This document shows, in pieces, positions 1 to 11,945 of a DNA stretch of 64,000 bases. The stretch is from Eudorina sp. 2006-703-Eu-15. Taxonomy: Eukaryota; Chlorophyta; Chlorophyceae; Chlamydomonadales; Volvocaceae. A program made the translations under genes and the position numbers. The notes under the pieces were generated by a model. That model made no database searches, was not told where the DNA came from, and saw nothing but the letters and a program-made list of their open reading frames with translations. Within the stretch, counting starts at the first letter, position 1, and each line of letters opens with the position of its first letter. The stretch covers positions 531,467 through 595,466 of the forward strand of contig BDSI01000056.1 of assembly GCA_003117195.1 (NCBI GenBank), given 5' to 3'.

Positions 1-1173
1 TGAAGCTCGGCTTATGCCGAACTTGAGTTCCAGCTCCCACGGCTGTCTCGCAGTCCGCGATCCGCTTCCCCTGAACTTCCCACCGGCGCACGCGCACGGC
101 GCGCATGCACGCAGCCTATCAATAGATGCAGTCAACCTCCGTCTGAAAGGGAAACCGGCCAGCGCCTACTCACCTTCGAGGCGCTGGCCTGCGCGGGAAG
201 GAACGCGCCCGCGCCGCCCGGTGGTTGGCTGGCGGTGAGCCACAGCACCCGCTGCGAGGTCGGGCAGTATACATGCGAGGTCGGCGGTGGCCCGAAGCTG
301 TCAGCAAATCGTGGCCCCAGTGACAACTGAGCTCGCAGAGCGACTGTGTGGCAGCGTGTTCCACGGCTGTGGCAGTATGGGCAGCGTCGGCTGTGGTTAT
401 GTGGCCAGCGCACCGCTGCCCAGACAGAGCTGACCGCGGATGCAGCCAGGAACACAAAGCGCGTGCTCACAGTCGACGCCCGAAGCGACAGTTCAGCTGC
501 TCAGCTGAGCACCCAGGAGCCCCAGCCGCAGCGCCACCCCACCTGCCGGCACGCGAGTCCCTCCGCAATGAAGTACCGCATCAGGTTGAGGTGCTGTCCC
601 GAGCAAGCATCCTGAACATGGGCCCATGGATCAACAGGTCAGAGTAATGGAACTGGCGCGAAGCAGCCTGGGTGTGCGGGTCAGCACAGCCCATAATGAT
701 GTCTGTGCGCGCGCGGCCCCATCAGTCGGCACCCAGTCGTGCCATCGCTGTCATCCATGCTCGCGCAGCCACTGGCGCAGGACTGTAATATTTATTGGCT
801 CTGAGCAGGGGTGAGATTGCGGTTCCCGCAACAACCAACACAGGCGGAAGACGCCGCATCTAGAGGTGACGGTGCCGGCGACGGCGATGTCGACATGACG
901 GTTAGGGTGCATGCTGTCTAGGTGTTGGCGGATGCGTGGGTCGCGAATTCCCCGTCGCTTACTTCGAGAACCAGCAGGACCGACGCCAGGGGTAGTCCCC
1001 CGGAGAGCAGGCGGTCAAGGTCTACAAGTCCCATGGAGATGAGGGTGTGGCCGTGCAAGCCCGGCCGTGTGCCAGTGTCTGCGGTAGTTAGTCCGGGTCG
1101 TTAGCACATCCAGCATGGCGGACAAGTATTGCAGATCCTTGCCTGCAACACCGGCTCGACGAAATGAGCTCAT
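1..1173 (-). CDS. ELP4: Elongator complex subunit 4 (ELP4), 5' part; runs off the left edge
   Basis: ELP4 is a RecA-fold subunit of the Elongator accessory ring (ELP4-6), needed for wobble-uridine modification of tRNA. Four exons are readable: 1143-1173 (ATG at 1173), 963-1078, 543-611 and 174-251, with phases 1, 0, 0, 0 that agree at every junction. Exon 2 reads GTRPGLHGHTLISMG, then DLDRLLSGGLP and LLVLE, the family's first strand and degenerate P-loop. Exon 3 reads QHLNLMRYFIAEGLA, the helix after it. Exon 4 reads VLWLTAS and ends before a GTG AGT donor at 173. The first intron (1079-1142) starts with GC, not GT, in the context CAG|GCAAGG. A possible next exon lies below position 95 but I cannot confirm its frame. 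The C-terminal half is outside the window. The family call rests on motif order remembered from eukaryotic ELP4 proteins. Confidence 0.84.
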
Positions 1174-1705
1174 CGCAAGCCGCCAGTTAATGGGTGAAAC
1201 AAGTACGTCAAGGTTGTGTCACAGCCCGTGGATCGCAACAAGTAGCTGCCAATAATGATAATTGTATTTGCTCAATCACGTTTGGTTGTTCAACTGTATT
1301 TGGCCATCTTTTGCGGACTGCGTACAGAATGGGATCCAAGTGCGCTTACAAATGGCTGTCGTTGGGCCCAAGCAACGAAACAACGAGAGCAGTTTGACGC
1401 CAAGAAACCTACAAGGATAATCTAATCCTTATCATCGTGACAACATCATAGCCAGGTCTTGACAATCGCTTTCAAGGAAATATACTCAACTGAACCTTCG
1501 TATTTATGTAGCACACGAAACGGTTTCGGTTATGGACCTATCCATGTAACATTCCAATAACTTGAGAGAGTACAAGATGGAGAGAGGCAGGAAGTATGAC
1601 AACACTTGAGCGGCAGCTGGTGTTCGCCACATACATGCTGCACCTTACAGCCTGTGGATATATCGAGCTCTGACTGGTTGATAGGCTGGAAGCGGCCGGG
1701 GCCCA
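1174..1705. promoter_or_regulatory. Head-to-head intergenic region between ELP4 and B9D2
   Basis: This 532-base spacer separates the start codons of two divergently transcribed genes, so it must hold both 5' UTRs and both promoters. It is clearly lower in GC than the flanking exons. I see no convincing coding exon in it. No precise TATA or X-box site is claimed. Confidence 0.6.
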
Positions 1706-2857
1706 ATGGCCGAACTCCACATTATTGGGCAAATTGCGGGAGCCATCGGCTTTCCAAGCCAGAACCTCTTCTGCAAGGTAAATGCATTCAGATTGCTTCT
1801 TAGGGTCTGATATTGTCGTATGGCTCACTTCAAGGAGCGCCGGGAGGTGCTATTGACGAGCACCAAACCCGCTGCAGTGGGGCGTGACAGCAGGTCGCAG
1901 CTGGGAGCTTCTTGAGGGGCTGGACTCGGGGCAGACGCAACTGGACCTTGCGCCTGATGGCGAGCCAGTTGTGTGGGCGCACCCGCTTGATCTGCACTAT
2001 GCGTGCCGCGGCCTCGCGGGCTGGCCCAAAATATACTTTCAAGTATGGAGTCAGGATGTCCACGGGCGCAACGACATCTGTAAGTCACGCTCCCAAGCAG
2101 CACTGCATGATCTGAATCGCGCAGCTTTAGGTCGGTTTAGCGAAGGGAGGTGCGCGGCCGTCCGCAGACCTATTGTGCACTGGCCGTCCCACAGAACCCG
2201 ATAGTTGCCATGGGCTGGGTCCTTTCGTCCCGACCCCGCCTGAAGATACTGTGTGTCCTTTCATCCTGACCCTCGCCTGAAAAGAATGCGTGTCATGAAT
2301 ACCGTATGTTGATGACAAAACCTTCTTGTGAACGCTGCCACGAACGCTGCCCTTCGATGACACAGGTGGTTACGGATTCTGCCACATACCTACAACGCCC
2401 GGGCAATACGAGCTTGACTGCCCAACATGGATCCCAGAGGTACGGGAACACCAGGGACGGTAGGCTGCAGCAGTGTCGTACCACATGCGCTGCCATGTTA
2501 GTCCCGGCCCGGGCCGCGGATCGGTGCGTTTGGGGCAAGTTAACGTCGCGCCACGGTGGTGCGGTTCTCCTTAGCAGTGTGTTATGGAGACTTTGACTGT
2601 CACCGGTGACTTGCTGGTGTCCGCTGTAGTCTGATTCAGTCGCTATCCGTTCATGGTGTGGTTGCTCTTCTCAGGGCACGACGGGTGAGCGCATGGCGGC
2701 ATTCTTCCTGGGCGGCAACCCGCGGCTCAAGTACGAGGAGGTCGTGTACACACCGGGGGACCGCTTCCGGCTGAACACAGTGGCCAGCGGCATCGTGCAG
2801 CTGCGCTTGGGGGTGCTGGTCAAGGATTTCGAGCGGAACCACGTGCACTTTGGATGA
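1706..2857 (+). CDS. B9D2: B9 domain-containing protein 2 (ciliary transition zone)
   Basis: B9D2 is a small single-domain B9 (C2-like) protein that, with B9D1 and MKS1, belongs to the MKS module of the ciliary transition zone. Exons are 1706-1777, 1878-2079, 2366-2439 and 2675-2857; phases agree (0, 1, 0) and give 176 residues, against about 175 in animals. The start reads [10 protein letters not shown], and exon 1 ends in NLFCK, joining [14 protein letters not shown]. Family landmarks follow in order: [57 protein letters not shown], and the C-terminal block [13 protein letters not shown]. All introns are GT-AG. The protein fills the usual family length end to end, so the copy looks complete and intact. 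It implies a flagellated organism. The protein call is by family recognition; function is inferred from orthologues. Confidence 0.95.
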
Positions 2858-5021
2858 GGGCGGAAGTTGGTTCAAGGTGCAGGTGTAGTGCCACTTGCCG
2901 TTGTGCGGGTCTGCTGATGGGCATGTGATGCTGGCCATGCGACTTGCAGAATCCAGCCCCCGGAGTTGGAGGCGCGTCGGCGGCGGCCCGTTTGGCACCA
3001 ACAGCTGCCGGACAGCGGGGCGGTACTGGTATTCGAAGTGATGCGGAAACGGAAGCAGCGGCGTGCTGACCTGTGACGTGCGGCGGCGATTTCAGGGAGC
3101 GGTTGGGGCCATCGATGGAGATATCATCCTGTAGAACGGTGACCCTCGGTGATTCTGTGTCCATTTGTAGCCATGGCTGACTCGTAGGAAAGGGTGGTTT
3201 GTGCGCTTGTGTCTGACGTTGGCGATGACTCTGGCACGTACCTATCCGAGCGATGTACTCAGCGGCTCGCCCACTGGACGATGCGAAGGCAACTGGAGAT
3301 GTGTACCTTGCCTCCTGTACGGCTGGTTATACAACACCACACCAAAGCCCGAGCGAAGCTCACACGCCTGCTGTCATCAAGGTACTGGCAGGGCGCGTGT
3401 TATGCCGGTTGTGGCCTTTGCTTAGGCGATGCGGGTCGTCACTCACTGTGCACGAAACGAACGGTAGCAACGGTCCGGCCCAAAACTGTCTCGCATTACA
3501 CCAGGGCCCCGATGCATGGGCAACTTCAGATATTTATTCCATTGCTTCTAGGTCGTGTTATCAACATCGATCCGGTATCAGGGCGCCTGTGGAGCTGCGA
3601 CGCCTGGCTGTGGTGCTCCACGACAGACGTAGCGCAGACGTCAACGTGACAAATTCAAGCGAAGGTCACACGGCTTCATAACTGTAAACGTTTTCCAATA
3701 CATTTTGATAACCGCACGCCACTACGAATGTATGCGAGCCACACGGAGCCACCTGGCTACAGGTTTAGTCGTCGAGGGTCTCCAGTTCAGGTGTCCTGCC
3801 TGCGGCACCGTAATCTCAGCATCTCACCCGCACGTACCCGCCTACTCTCCCGCCCTCCGTCGATGCCACTGACAGGGCACGGATCGACCCGCGCAAGAAG
3901 AGAACAGTTTCGGAGCTGCCAGCGGGGGATGGATCGATGTCATCCGTGCGAGCGCATACGAGCTGGTGAGGTGGAAGTGGGGGTGGAGATGCAAGCGGCG
4001 GTGGATGTAAGGCGGATTGGCGGTGAGGGGCGGTGTGATTCGACAGCGGACCCAACCAGGGGAAAAGGCATGGAAAAACGGGCCCGTGGGTCGGTGATGC
4101 GTGCCGCCGCGCCCGCACTCCAGCGAGGTAGCGCCACTGGAAGCGGCATGGATGGTGCGATCGCGCCTGCTTACCTCAGCCGTTTGGCCAGCAATAGTCT
4201 TGTCTGTCCTGCCTGGTGCAACGGGTGGTGCGGCCCGTCGCATGACCCTGCCCATTCCCCTAACGGCTCGCACTGAAACCGCTACTAAACGCCACCGTGC
4301 ATGCGAGAGTCTGTGTAAATCGTTCAGACATCGACCCAGATACTATGGCAACATCCCCGGGTGCCTTCGTGCGAAGGACAGACGGCGCCGTAGGGCTCCT
4401 TCCGCCGACCGCTCCGTCTCATACTCTCATTAGTCATTGCACACGCTGCGTACGGCCTTCCCGCCGTAATCACATTTGTCCAAGTCCAGGTCATGGAATG
4501 CAAGGGAATCCAAACACCACGAGGAGTGCCCCTCGCTTACAGGAATCAGAATGTTATCCTAAGCTCCCATTCTGATTCGCAGAGACCCTCAATCGCATCG
4601 ATGCCATTCAGCAGACCAGACCCCGCACATAAAGCTCCGCGCACGCCGGCTCGGGGCAGTGGTGAAAGCCTGTTCGCTGCAGTAGGGAAAAGTGCCTCGC
4701 AGGTACAGCCATCAGCGACATCCCCTCAACCCCACAACGGGCACAGTTCCGCTTCCTACATCACAACTCCACGTGGCGCGGGCCGAGCGGAGCCTTCAGC
4801 CACCCCTTCCAGCACGAAAGGTCCATGCCGCCGCCGCTTGCGTAATCCAGCTTGCATGGATGCATGATATGCTCACGATCGCCGCAGAACAGCAGGAACG
4901 TGTTATGATACGATTGCAGTTCACGCGCATGTATGCGGTGGACCCCCTCATTTCAAGTTTACAACCGAACCCTCCTTGGGTTCTGATCTAGTCCCTACCC
5001 CAGAGCGCCCTCCTCCCGACC
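2858..5021. other. Convergent 3' region between B9D2 and the SLF2-like gene
   Basis: About 2.2 kb lies between two facing stop codons. It should contain both 3' UTRs. TGTAA motifs on the plus strand at about 3684 and 4008 could serve B9D2. Open frames here overlap one another on both strands, lack family-like motifs and carry no supported splice chain. I see no gene. Confidence 0.5.
4959..4963 (-). terminator. TGTAA poly(A) signal for the SLF2-like gene
   Basis: TTACA on the plus strand reads TGTAA on the gene strand, about 60 bases after the stop codon at 5022. TGTAA is the standard volvocine-alga poly(A) signal. The distance is plausible for a short 3' UTR. Confidence 0.6.
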
Positions 5022-8000
5022 TCACTCCCCAATCCCCAACAGGAGGTCGTAGTTGGTCTGCACATCCGCCAGAAACACCTTGATGCGCATCACTGTCTCT
5101 TGCTGCCCGCGCAGCTTCTGCTCAACCAGCTTGAAGTAGTTCGAAATCCACCGCAGCGTGGCATCCGATTCTGCAGCAAGGGATGGCAACAAAACCTGCA
5201 GCGCAAGCGTTGTATGACGGCCGGATCCCTACGCACCACACCAGGGCACACGGTGCCCTAGCCAGAATGGATACGACTAGCACATGTACAGCTCTCGCAT
5301 GGACAGCGTCGGCGACGTTCAGGCGTCGGCGCACATGCCCAAGTCCGCAAGCGGTTTAGGGTTTATCGAACATCAAAAATCACCCGGTCCTGATATCCTG
5401 GGCCAGTGGACCTTCACCCGGTGTCATCCGGGCCCCCCCATCCCCGGTCCCTGCGTCCCTCCTCACCGCCTCCCTCCGCCCCGTAGGCCGCGGACCACAC
5501 CACCCGGTGCGCGCACTGTAGGATGGTCAGCAGCCGCCAGTAGTCCACCGGGCCCTTGTCGCGCGGCCGCTGCAGGCCGGCCAGCAACCCCCGGATCGTC
5601 TCCTGGTTGGCGGTGCCCAGCAGGGTCCGCACCTGCCGGAGATCCACCCCCACCTGGCCTCGTTGGGTTCCGCCGGCGCCGGCGCCGCCCGCCCCGCTCT
5701 GCAGGAAGCCCAGGAACAGGGCGACAGCGGACGAATCAGTCGTAGGACACGAGGACACTGCAAAACAGCAATTCGTGCCCGCCTGCGGAGCAGCAACCGC
5801 CGCCAAGCCCCTATTGGAACCCAGATCTGTTTGACTGGATCCCAAATCCGGCTCTGTGTCGTCCAGCCGCGCTCCACAGCCCCCAACGCCCAACCCGGGC
5901 GCTCACGTGCGGTGCCGTCTTCCGCAGCAGCTGCATCGCGGCACACTGCTGCCAGGTGCGCAGCCGGTCGCTGAGACCCTGCGCTGCCGAGATGACCCGG
6001 TAGGCGGCGCGGTGCGAGGGCCCGAGCTCCGCGGCAGTGAGCGCCGCATCGTCACATATGCGGCGCCACACGGCGTCGTCCCAGGGCTGCATAAGGCCCT
6101 CCAGCGCGGCGCACACGTCGGTGTGGAGCAGCGCCGACATGTGCTCGTCCAAGAACATGCGGAGCAGCGCCGTGATCAAGCCCTTGCCCGCGGCCTGGTG
6201 GCATGCAGGGAGGAGTCAATGTTTCCTCATGCTCCCAGGGGATCCCTGGGACCCGGGCATTAGGGAAGAAGCTATGCTTAGAAACCCTGAGCTCATCACA
6301 TCCGAAGTGAATCTCCTGAAGCTTGCTGATCCGCATGACTTGTGACCCTGTGCTGTTAGGCGAGACTCTATCCGATCCGACCCAGCGCAAACGGTCGCGG
6401 CAAGGCCTGCATGCGGCGAGCAGGAGGCAAGACCTCCTTAGTCATTGACAGTACGCACCTGCCCTTTGCTGCCGAACCCCACGTCCACCCGGCCTCGCAT
6501 ATGAAGCGCCGATAAGTCCGCCAGAAGGCGCAGCAGCGCCTGCACGTTGAACAGCCGAGGGGTCGAGCTACCTCCGGACCCGCCAGCGCTGCCCCCGGCC
6601 CCGCTGCCACCCGCCTCCGCGCCCTGAGCAGGGCCATCGCCGACGCTGCGCTTACGACCGCCACCGCTGCAGCCCGCGCCGCCATGGCCTTTCGGAGCCT
6701 GGTAGCCCATGGTTGTAAATGCGGTGAGGAAGTCCGGCAGCTGGGGCACCCAGCCCATCTCTTGACAGTCAAAACGGGGAGGGGATTTACCACAGGTCGG
6801 ACGCGTAGAGGATGTACCTTTTTGAGCCCTTACACTCCGTCTCAAGGGAGAGACCGAGTGATGGCAACACCCGCAGCACTGCACAAGGGACAGCGTTGCC
6901 AACTCCCAGACCCCGGCTGGTCGAGTACTCGGGGAGGTGCACGTCATCACCTTACCTGCCACGTCCGCCTCGCTGTAATATCGCGACATCTGCTGGTAAG
7001 CGCCTTGGGGGTTCTCGCCGTACGCCACCATATCAAACAACACCCTCAGTACAACGCTAGCCGATTCAGCGTCGAAGGCGCCGGTGTACGTGAACAGCTG
7101 GCGCGTGACCATGAGGTGCTGGAGCAGCGCCAGCGCCTCTGGCCGACCCAGGGACTGGGGCAAACCCAGCGGCGACAGGTCCACTTGTGGCACCGGCTGC
7201 GGTAAAGCAAGTTGGGCAATCCGCATTGCTGCCTTCAGGAACGCCAATGGCCGTCGCCGTGATCTATCAGGGCGGAAGACCTTTGTCGCTTTGTGTATGC
7301 CGAGGGCTTGAAGCGCAAACTTGCTGGCACGCAACGCAGGGGCCTTGGACTGAAGCACCCGCGCTGCTGCTTAACAGAATACCACAAGCAATGATTTCTC
7401 TTTTCAGTCTTGATGATCATCAAAACTGAATGTCAGGCTAAGTCCCTGCTGCACAACCAAGTCTGCTGCGGCCTGTTCGTGGCCGTGACAGACCTCCCGT
7501 TCGACTGGACTGCTGCCATTGGTCCCAAACCTCCCAAAGGATTCGATACAAGGACCAATGGCCAAGCGAAGGTCGACCTCACCTGGGACGGCACGAGGCA
7601 TAGCGGCTCAGTGGTCTGCGGCTCGCTGGCCTCCTCGGGGGATGCTATTGGCTGGTTGGCGTCCTGCATCTCCTCTGCCTCTGCCGCCGCCACTTCACGA
7701 TCCAGTTCGTCATTGTTCTTAGCGAACTGCTCCTGGAGCCGACGATTGGCCTCTCGCCGCTGCTGGTCCACCGCCTCGCGCTTTTTCTTTGCTGCGATGA
7801 TGCGCTGGATTGCTGCCAGAGGGTCAGGCAAACTGCATCGGAAGGAAAACCATCAAGGAAGGCCGTGTAGGTCGCTCATACCATGGGAGGGCGGGGCAGA
7901 TACGGCACGGGTAACAGTGGGTGGACGTTACCCTGCCCTGCCCAGTTCAGCTGAGCTCCAGTTTCGGCAAAACAGGTCAAAGATATGCTTATAAGGTTAC

Positions 8001-8110
8001 CTTTCTAGGTTCTGGTTGATGAGGGCAAGGTTGTACTCGGGGGCTAGCTGCTTGCTTTCGATGTTTTTCAAGGTTTTACGAGGATCTTCCGCCATGGCGG
8101 TTGACGCCAT
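5022..8110 (-). CDS. SLF2: SLF2/FAM178-type protein (SMC5/6 complex localisation factor, Nse6-like)
   Basis: Seven exons: 8001-8110, 7583-7832, 6956-7349, 6459-6760, 5907-6194, 5467-5698 and 5022-5170. Phases match at all six junctions and sum to 1725 bases, giving 574 residues. The N-terminus is charged and coiled-coil-like (KKKREAVDQQRREANRR). From about residue 130 it is all-helical and follows the FAM178 block order as I remember it from animal SLF2: GIHKATKVFRPD; LLQHLMVTRQLFTY; MGWVPQLPDFLTAF; LFNVQALLRLLADL; ALLRMFLDEHM; RTWQQCAAMQLL; VDYWRLLTILQC; and a final LRWISNYFKLVEQKL then VMRIKVFLADVQ. A Gly/Ser-rich insert sits near residue 270. Animal SLF2 and fungal Nse6 recruit the SMC5/6 complex to chromatin lesions. 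The exon structure is strong. The family call is a distant-similarity judgement, and a generic helical-repeat protein remains possible. Confidence 0.74.
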
Positions 8111-8381
8111 GATGGTGCGCGAATGTATATGTGACCCTGTCTTGCAGGGAGGAAATTCCACGCCTCACGCCATTAACCACTCTAGTTCTCGCGTTCTGGG
8201 CCAACGAATCAAAAGGTAAGGCAAATAACTATGTTTTCCCAACTATTTTAATAATTGCGAGTCTCAAACAGGCATCCGAATAGGAGCTGAAATCCCGCCA
8301 TAAGGAGGCACAAGGCCCACCTACCAGAAAAAACAGGTGAAGCGTTGCTATCCAAGGTCAATATGACAAAAATAAAGAAGC
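8111..8381. promoter_or_regulatory. Putative bidirectional promoter, SLF2-like / uL5m
   Basis: Only 271 bases separate the start codons of the minus-strand SLF2-like gene and the plus-strand uL5m gene. Both promoters and 5' UTRs must fit here. The segment is AT-richer than the flanking exons. No individual element is claimed. Confidence 0.6.
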
Positions 8382-9549
8382 ATGAACAACCAAACAGCCT
8401 TGTCGTTGTTATCCAGCGCCCGCTGCATCGCGAGTGCGGTGCGAAATTGGGGCCGTTCCACAGCGGAGCTCCAATGTGTAGCAATCGCGGCAAGTGTGGA
8501 GATCATTATCTTACAGCGCAGTGACTATACTGACGTTCGCGTTTCGACCATACCCGCCCCGAAACTGATGTTCCTACGCAACTGTATTGCCGCAGGGGTT
8601 CAGCGCTAGTGCACAAACTGTGCCAGCCGATGCGCCATCTACATCAGGCCGCGGAGGCGCCGCTGCTGCTGCAGCAGCAGCGGGTGCCAGGAGCCGTGGG
8701 GCGAAGCCTTCCGTCGCGTTGAGCCCGAAAGCAGCAGGCGCTCCAGCTCCTGCCAGCAACTCCAGCCCACAGCCCGATCCACGAACTGTCGCAGCCTCCG
8801 CCGCGGCCCTCGCTGCGGCATCCAGCCATCTTGCCCCCAACCGCCTGATGCAGTACGTGCAGACTGTGCTGCACAGGGAGCTGATGCTCAAACTGGGCCC
8901 GCGGCGTTGGGACCAGGTGCCGCGCCTCGTCGCCGTGGAAGTCCGCGTCCCCTCCTCGGAGACTCACCTTGGCAGCGATGAAGTCGAGAAATGGGAACTG
9001 CTGCTGTACTCCCTCGCGTTGGAAATCCTCTCGGGCCGGAAGGCAACCTTCACGGCACCGGCCAACTCAAAGAACTCCTCCACGCGCGCGTCGGGCGTGT
9101 TCCTGCGACTCGACGCGCTCACGGACCCCCAGGCGGCGTACGACTTCCTGGAAAAAGTCGTACACGTGCTGCTGCCGAACCAGGTCGGCTTCAGCGGCGT
9201 GCCGCCGCCGACGCTAGTGACGCCGTCGCCCGGGGACAAGGCCGCGATCGCCAAAGCAGCGAAAGCGGCAGCCACGGACCACCGCAAAGCACCGCTGCGG
9301 CAGCACTGGACGGAGTTCAAGGTGACCAACCTGCTGCAGTACCCGGACTTCGAACAGAACTTCTGGCTGTTCGAGCAGCTGACGGGTATGCGGGTACGAC
9401 TGGTGGTGGAGGGCGCCACTGCGGCGGATTGCGGGTTGCTGCTGTCGGGATTGTCTCTGCCGGTGCTGACCGGCGCGGCTGCGGAGGCGGCGCTGGCGGA
9501 GCTCGCAATGGAGGCGCTCCGGCGAAGCCGTGCGGAGGGACGGTCCTAA
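8382..9549 (+). CDS. uL5m: Mitochondrial large-subunit ribosomal protein uL5m
   Basis: Two exons, 8382-8438 and 8596-9549, joined in phase 0, give 336 residues. Exon 1 (MNNQTALSLLSSARCIASA) is a typical amphipathic, Arg/Ser/Ala-rich mitochondrial presequence. The large exon has no usable ATG before the conserved domain, which forces the upstream exon. After an Ala/Pro/Ser-rich linker the uL5 fold is recognisable: LMQYVQTVLHRELMLKLG, then LALEILSGRKATFT, then FLRLDALTD with AYDFLEKVVHVLLP, then LLQYPDFEQNFWLFEQL and a LLSGLSLPV end. These match the uL5 order: 5S rRNA-contact helices, the central loop region, and the final repeat. Chlorophyte plastids keep rpl5, so the presequence points to mitochondria. 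The donor is GTGCGA and the acceptor GCCGCAG. The family call is good; the exact exon 1 end is inferred. Confidence 0.85.
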
Positions 9550-11203
9550 GGGGCGGTTTGAGTGGGAGCTCGTTGTGTGTGCGTGGTGGTGGGTCTTCTG
9601 TTGCAAGGGGAAGGTATTGGCCCGGCGAGCATTAGCGTGTGGTTAGCGAGGAAACCCGCCCAATGCAACCCAGACGAGTGTGTATGAAAATATGTGTTTG
9701 TGTGAGGGGGGTTCGCCTCTAGGCGGACAGGGAAGCTGGTGTGCGGCGGTGTGGGATGCGGTTGACGTTTAGGAAGTCGTCCCGAGCGCCACACACAGGG
9801 CGACTACGGCGGCGCTTCGTCCAGTAGCTCATGCCGCTGGGCACCACGGCCGGTGTGCTGGATTGAGGAGCCGAGCCGGTGGGTGGACTGACACGTCGGA
9901 CACGTCGGACCGGCCAGGCTCGCATGAGCCTCCGTATATCAACGTGTTTTGGCGGGCGGCCGCACGAGCGACTGCCAACGGCGTCTCGTAGGCGCATGGG
10001 ACTAGGTTCAGTGCAGTGTCTGCCCTCTGCGGTACAGTGGGTGGCCTCGAGCAGGGGACATCGACGTTGCGGCGGCAGGGACATCGCCTGATGCGGAATT
10101 ATGCTGTTCCGGGTTGTTGCGTGACTTTGGACCATTGCACCACCCACCGATGACTGCGCTATCCTTGCAGCGTATGGCCTTTCACGATTTGCCTGTTGTA
10201 GCGGCGGGGACCGGACTGTTGGGTGGCGTACGAGGTAACGTGACGATGACGGTCATGGAGACGCGCAGGTGACTGTTTCCGTGTTACGGGACATCGTGGC
10301 GGGGTGATGTGCGCCCTCCGCATGCACGACTGCAGCGCTAGCGGCCATGAAGGGCGCTCAGCGGGGTTGCGGCGGTGTGCTGTTCGGAGCTGAAAGACTG
10401 CTCCGCAGCGTTGGCGCGCTCCGTTCGCGCAGCGCAGTGGGGAGGGTCCATATGCGGGCAGGTCCATGTGGGCGACGTGTTGGATGTATCTAGCGGAGCA
10501 ACCCGCCCGACCCCAACCGAATGGATGTGTATCGGTGCCTCCCGGCGGCCGTCAACTCATACTATCCCAGAGGTGGCGGCGGGTGATCCGTTGGGTCCGT
10601 AGGACGCTAGTTTCGACGAGGTGCTCAGAGACCTGGATACAGGACGTCGGAAGGCTTCTCACGTGATGGCTCCCGAATTTTCAGTTCACTGCTGGGCGAC
10701 GTCTTTCGTAAACCCTCTAGCCGGCGATACCTAAGATGCTGCTCAGATGGGGCCTCGTGCGCGGTCTGGGAAACAGCACCCGGAGATTGATCGCTGTGGA
10801 GGCATGGACCTTGGCATCACGGTTGCTGCCAGCGGTCAATGGGCCACCCATAGATCTTTGACCAGAAGGTGGGTGCGCGCTGCTGCTGCTGCAACTGACA
10901 CGCCGCCTTAAGGACAAACCCTAGCGGTGTCAATGCAGGCCGGAAACGCTCGTCGGTACGACAGAATGCAGCTCGGCCCCTCCAATCCCCGCTTATGCCG
11001 ACGGTGGCGACATTCTTCAGCGCCGGAACCCAGCTAACAACACCTTGTGCTGCAAATATTAACCACTTATATCGACCGCCCTGTCAGGACTCAGTAGCCA
11101 TAACACCACATCCACCGGCGGAGGCCGTCGCTCGCCCGCTAGCTGGATTCGATGTTGGCAAGAGCGTCGTGTTGCTTGGCAGCACAGATAGACCGGAGCG
11201 GCT
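9550..11203. other. Convergent 3' region between uL5m and mL46
   Basis: About 1.65 kb between two facing stop codons. Open frames are short and overlap on both strands. I see no exon chain, RNA gene or repeat array; it presumably carries both 3' UTRs. Confidence 0.45.
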
Positions 11204-11854
11204 TCAGAGCATCTTTGTTACAAGCTCCCGCAGTCGGGCATCGGTCAGGTACGACCCCAGCAGCTCCTGCTTGGTAACCTGGCGGTGCAGGTGGCAGTGG
11301 GATGGGCGGGGTGAGGAGAGTTCACTGGACGGGGACGGAAAGGGAAGGAGGGAATGGCACCCATGAGGTGGTGGTGGTGGTGGCGACCTTGAATGATGGT
11401 GCATTACGTCGAGACAATAACCGTTTGCCTGTAGCGACCACAGAGTCAGCGGAGCCACGAAGACCAATTGGTGGTTTTGAGGTTCGAAGCCATTTGGGGA
11501 AGCCATTTGGGAGGAAGGAGGCAAGAGAGAGACGGCAGGTACGACTCTTGATGACCTCCACATGCGTCCAAGCGGACGAGCTCTGTGCGGCTTAAGTACC
11601 GAACCGCTTTTAGAGTGAATGGACTTCGGACTAGGTCCCTCGTCCCGTGCCGTTGCCCAAGCCTCACCCAGGCGTAGTCCTGCGCCGGGCCGCCCTCCAC
11701 CAACCGGATGTCCCACGGGTCATCCACCGCCTGGGCCAGCATGAAGAAGGTCTTGCCTGCACACATATACCAATAAACATGCCCGGGACGGGGCGGGTGT
11801 GCGGATGCAGAGCCAGAAGGGAAACCAAAAGGGCAGAACGCTGGAAGACAGGCG

Positions 11855-11945
<91 letters not shown>

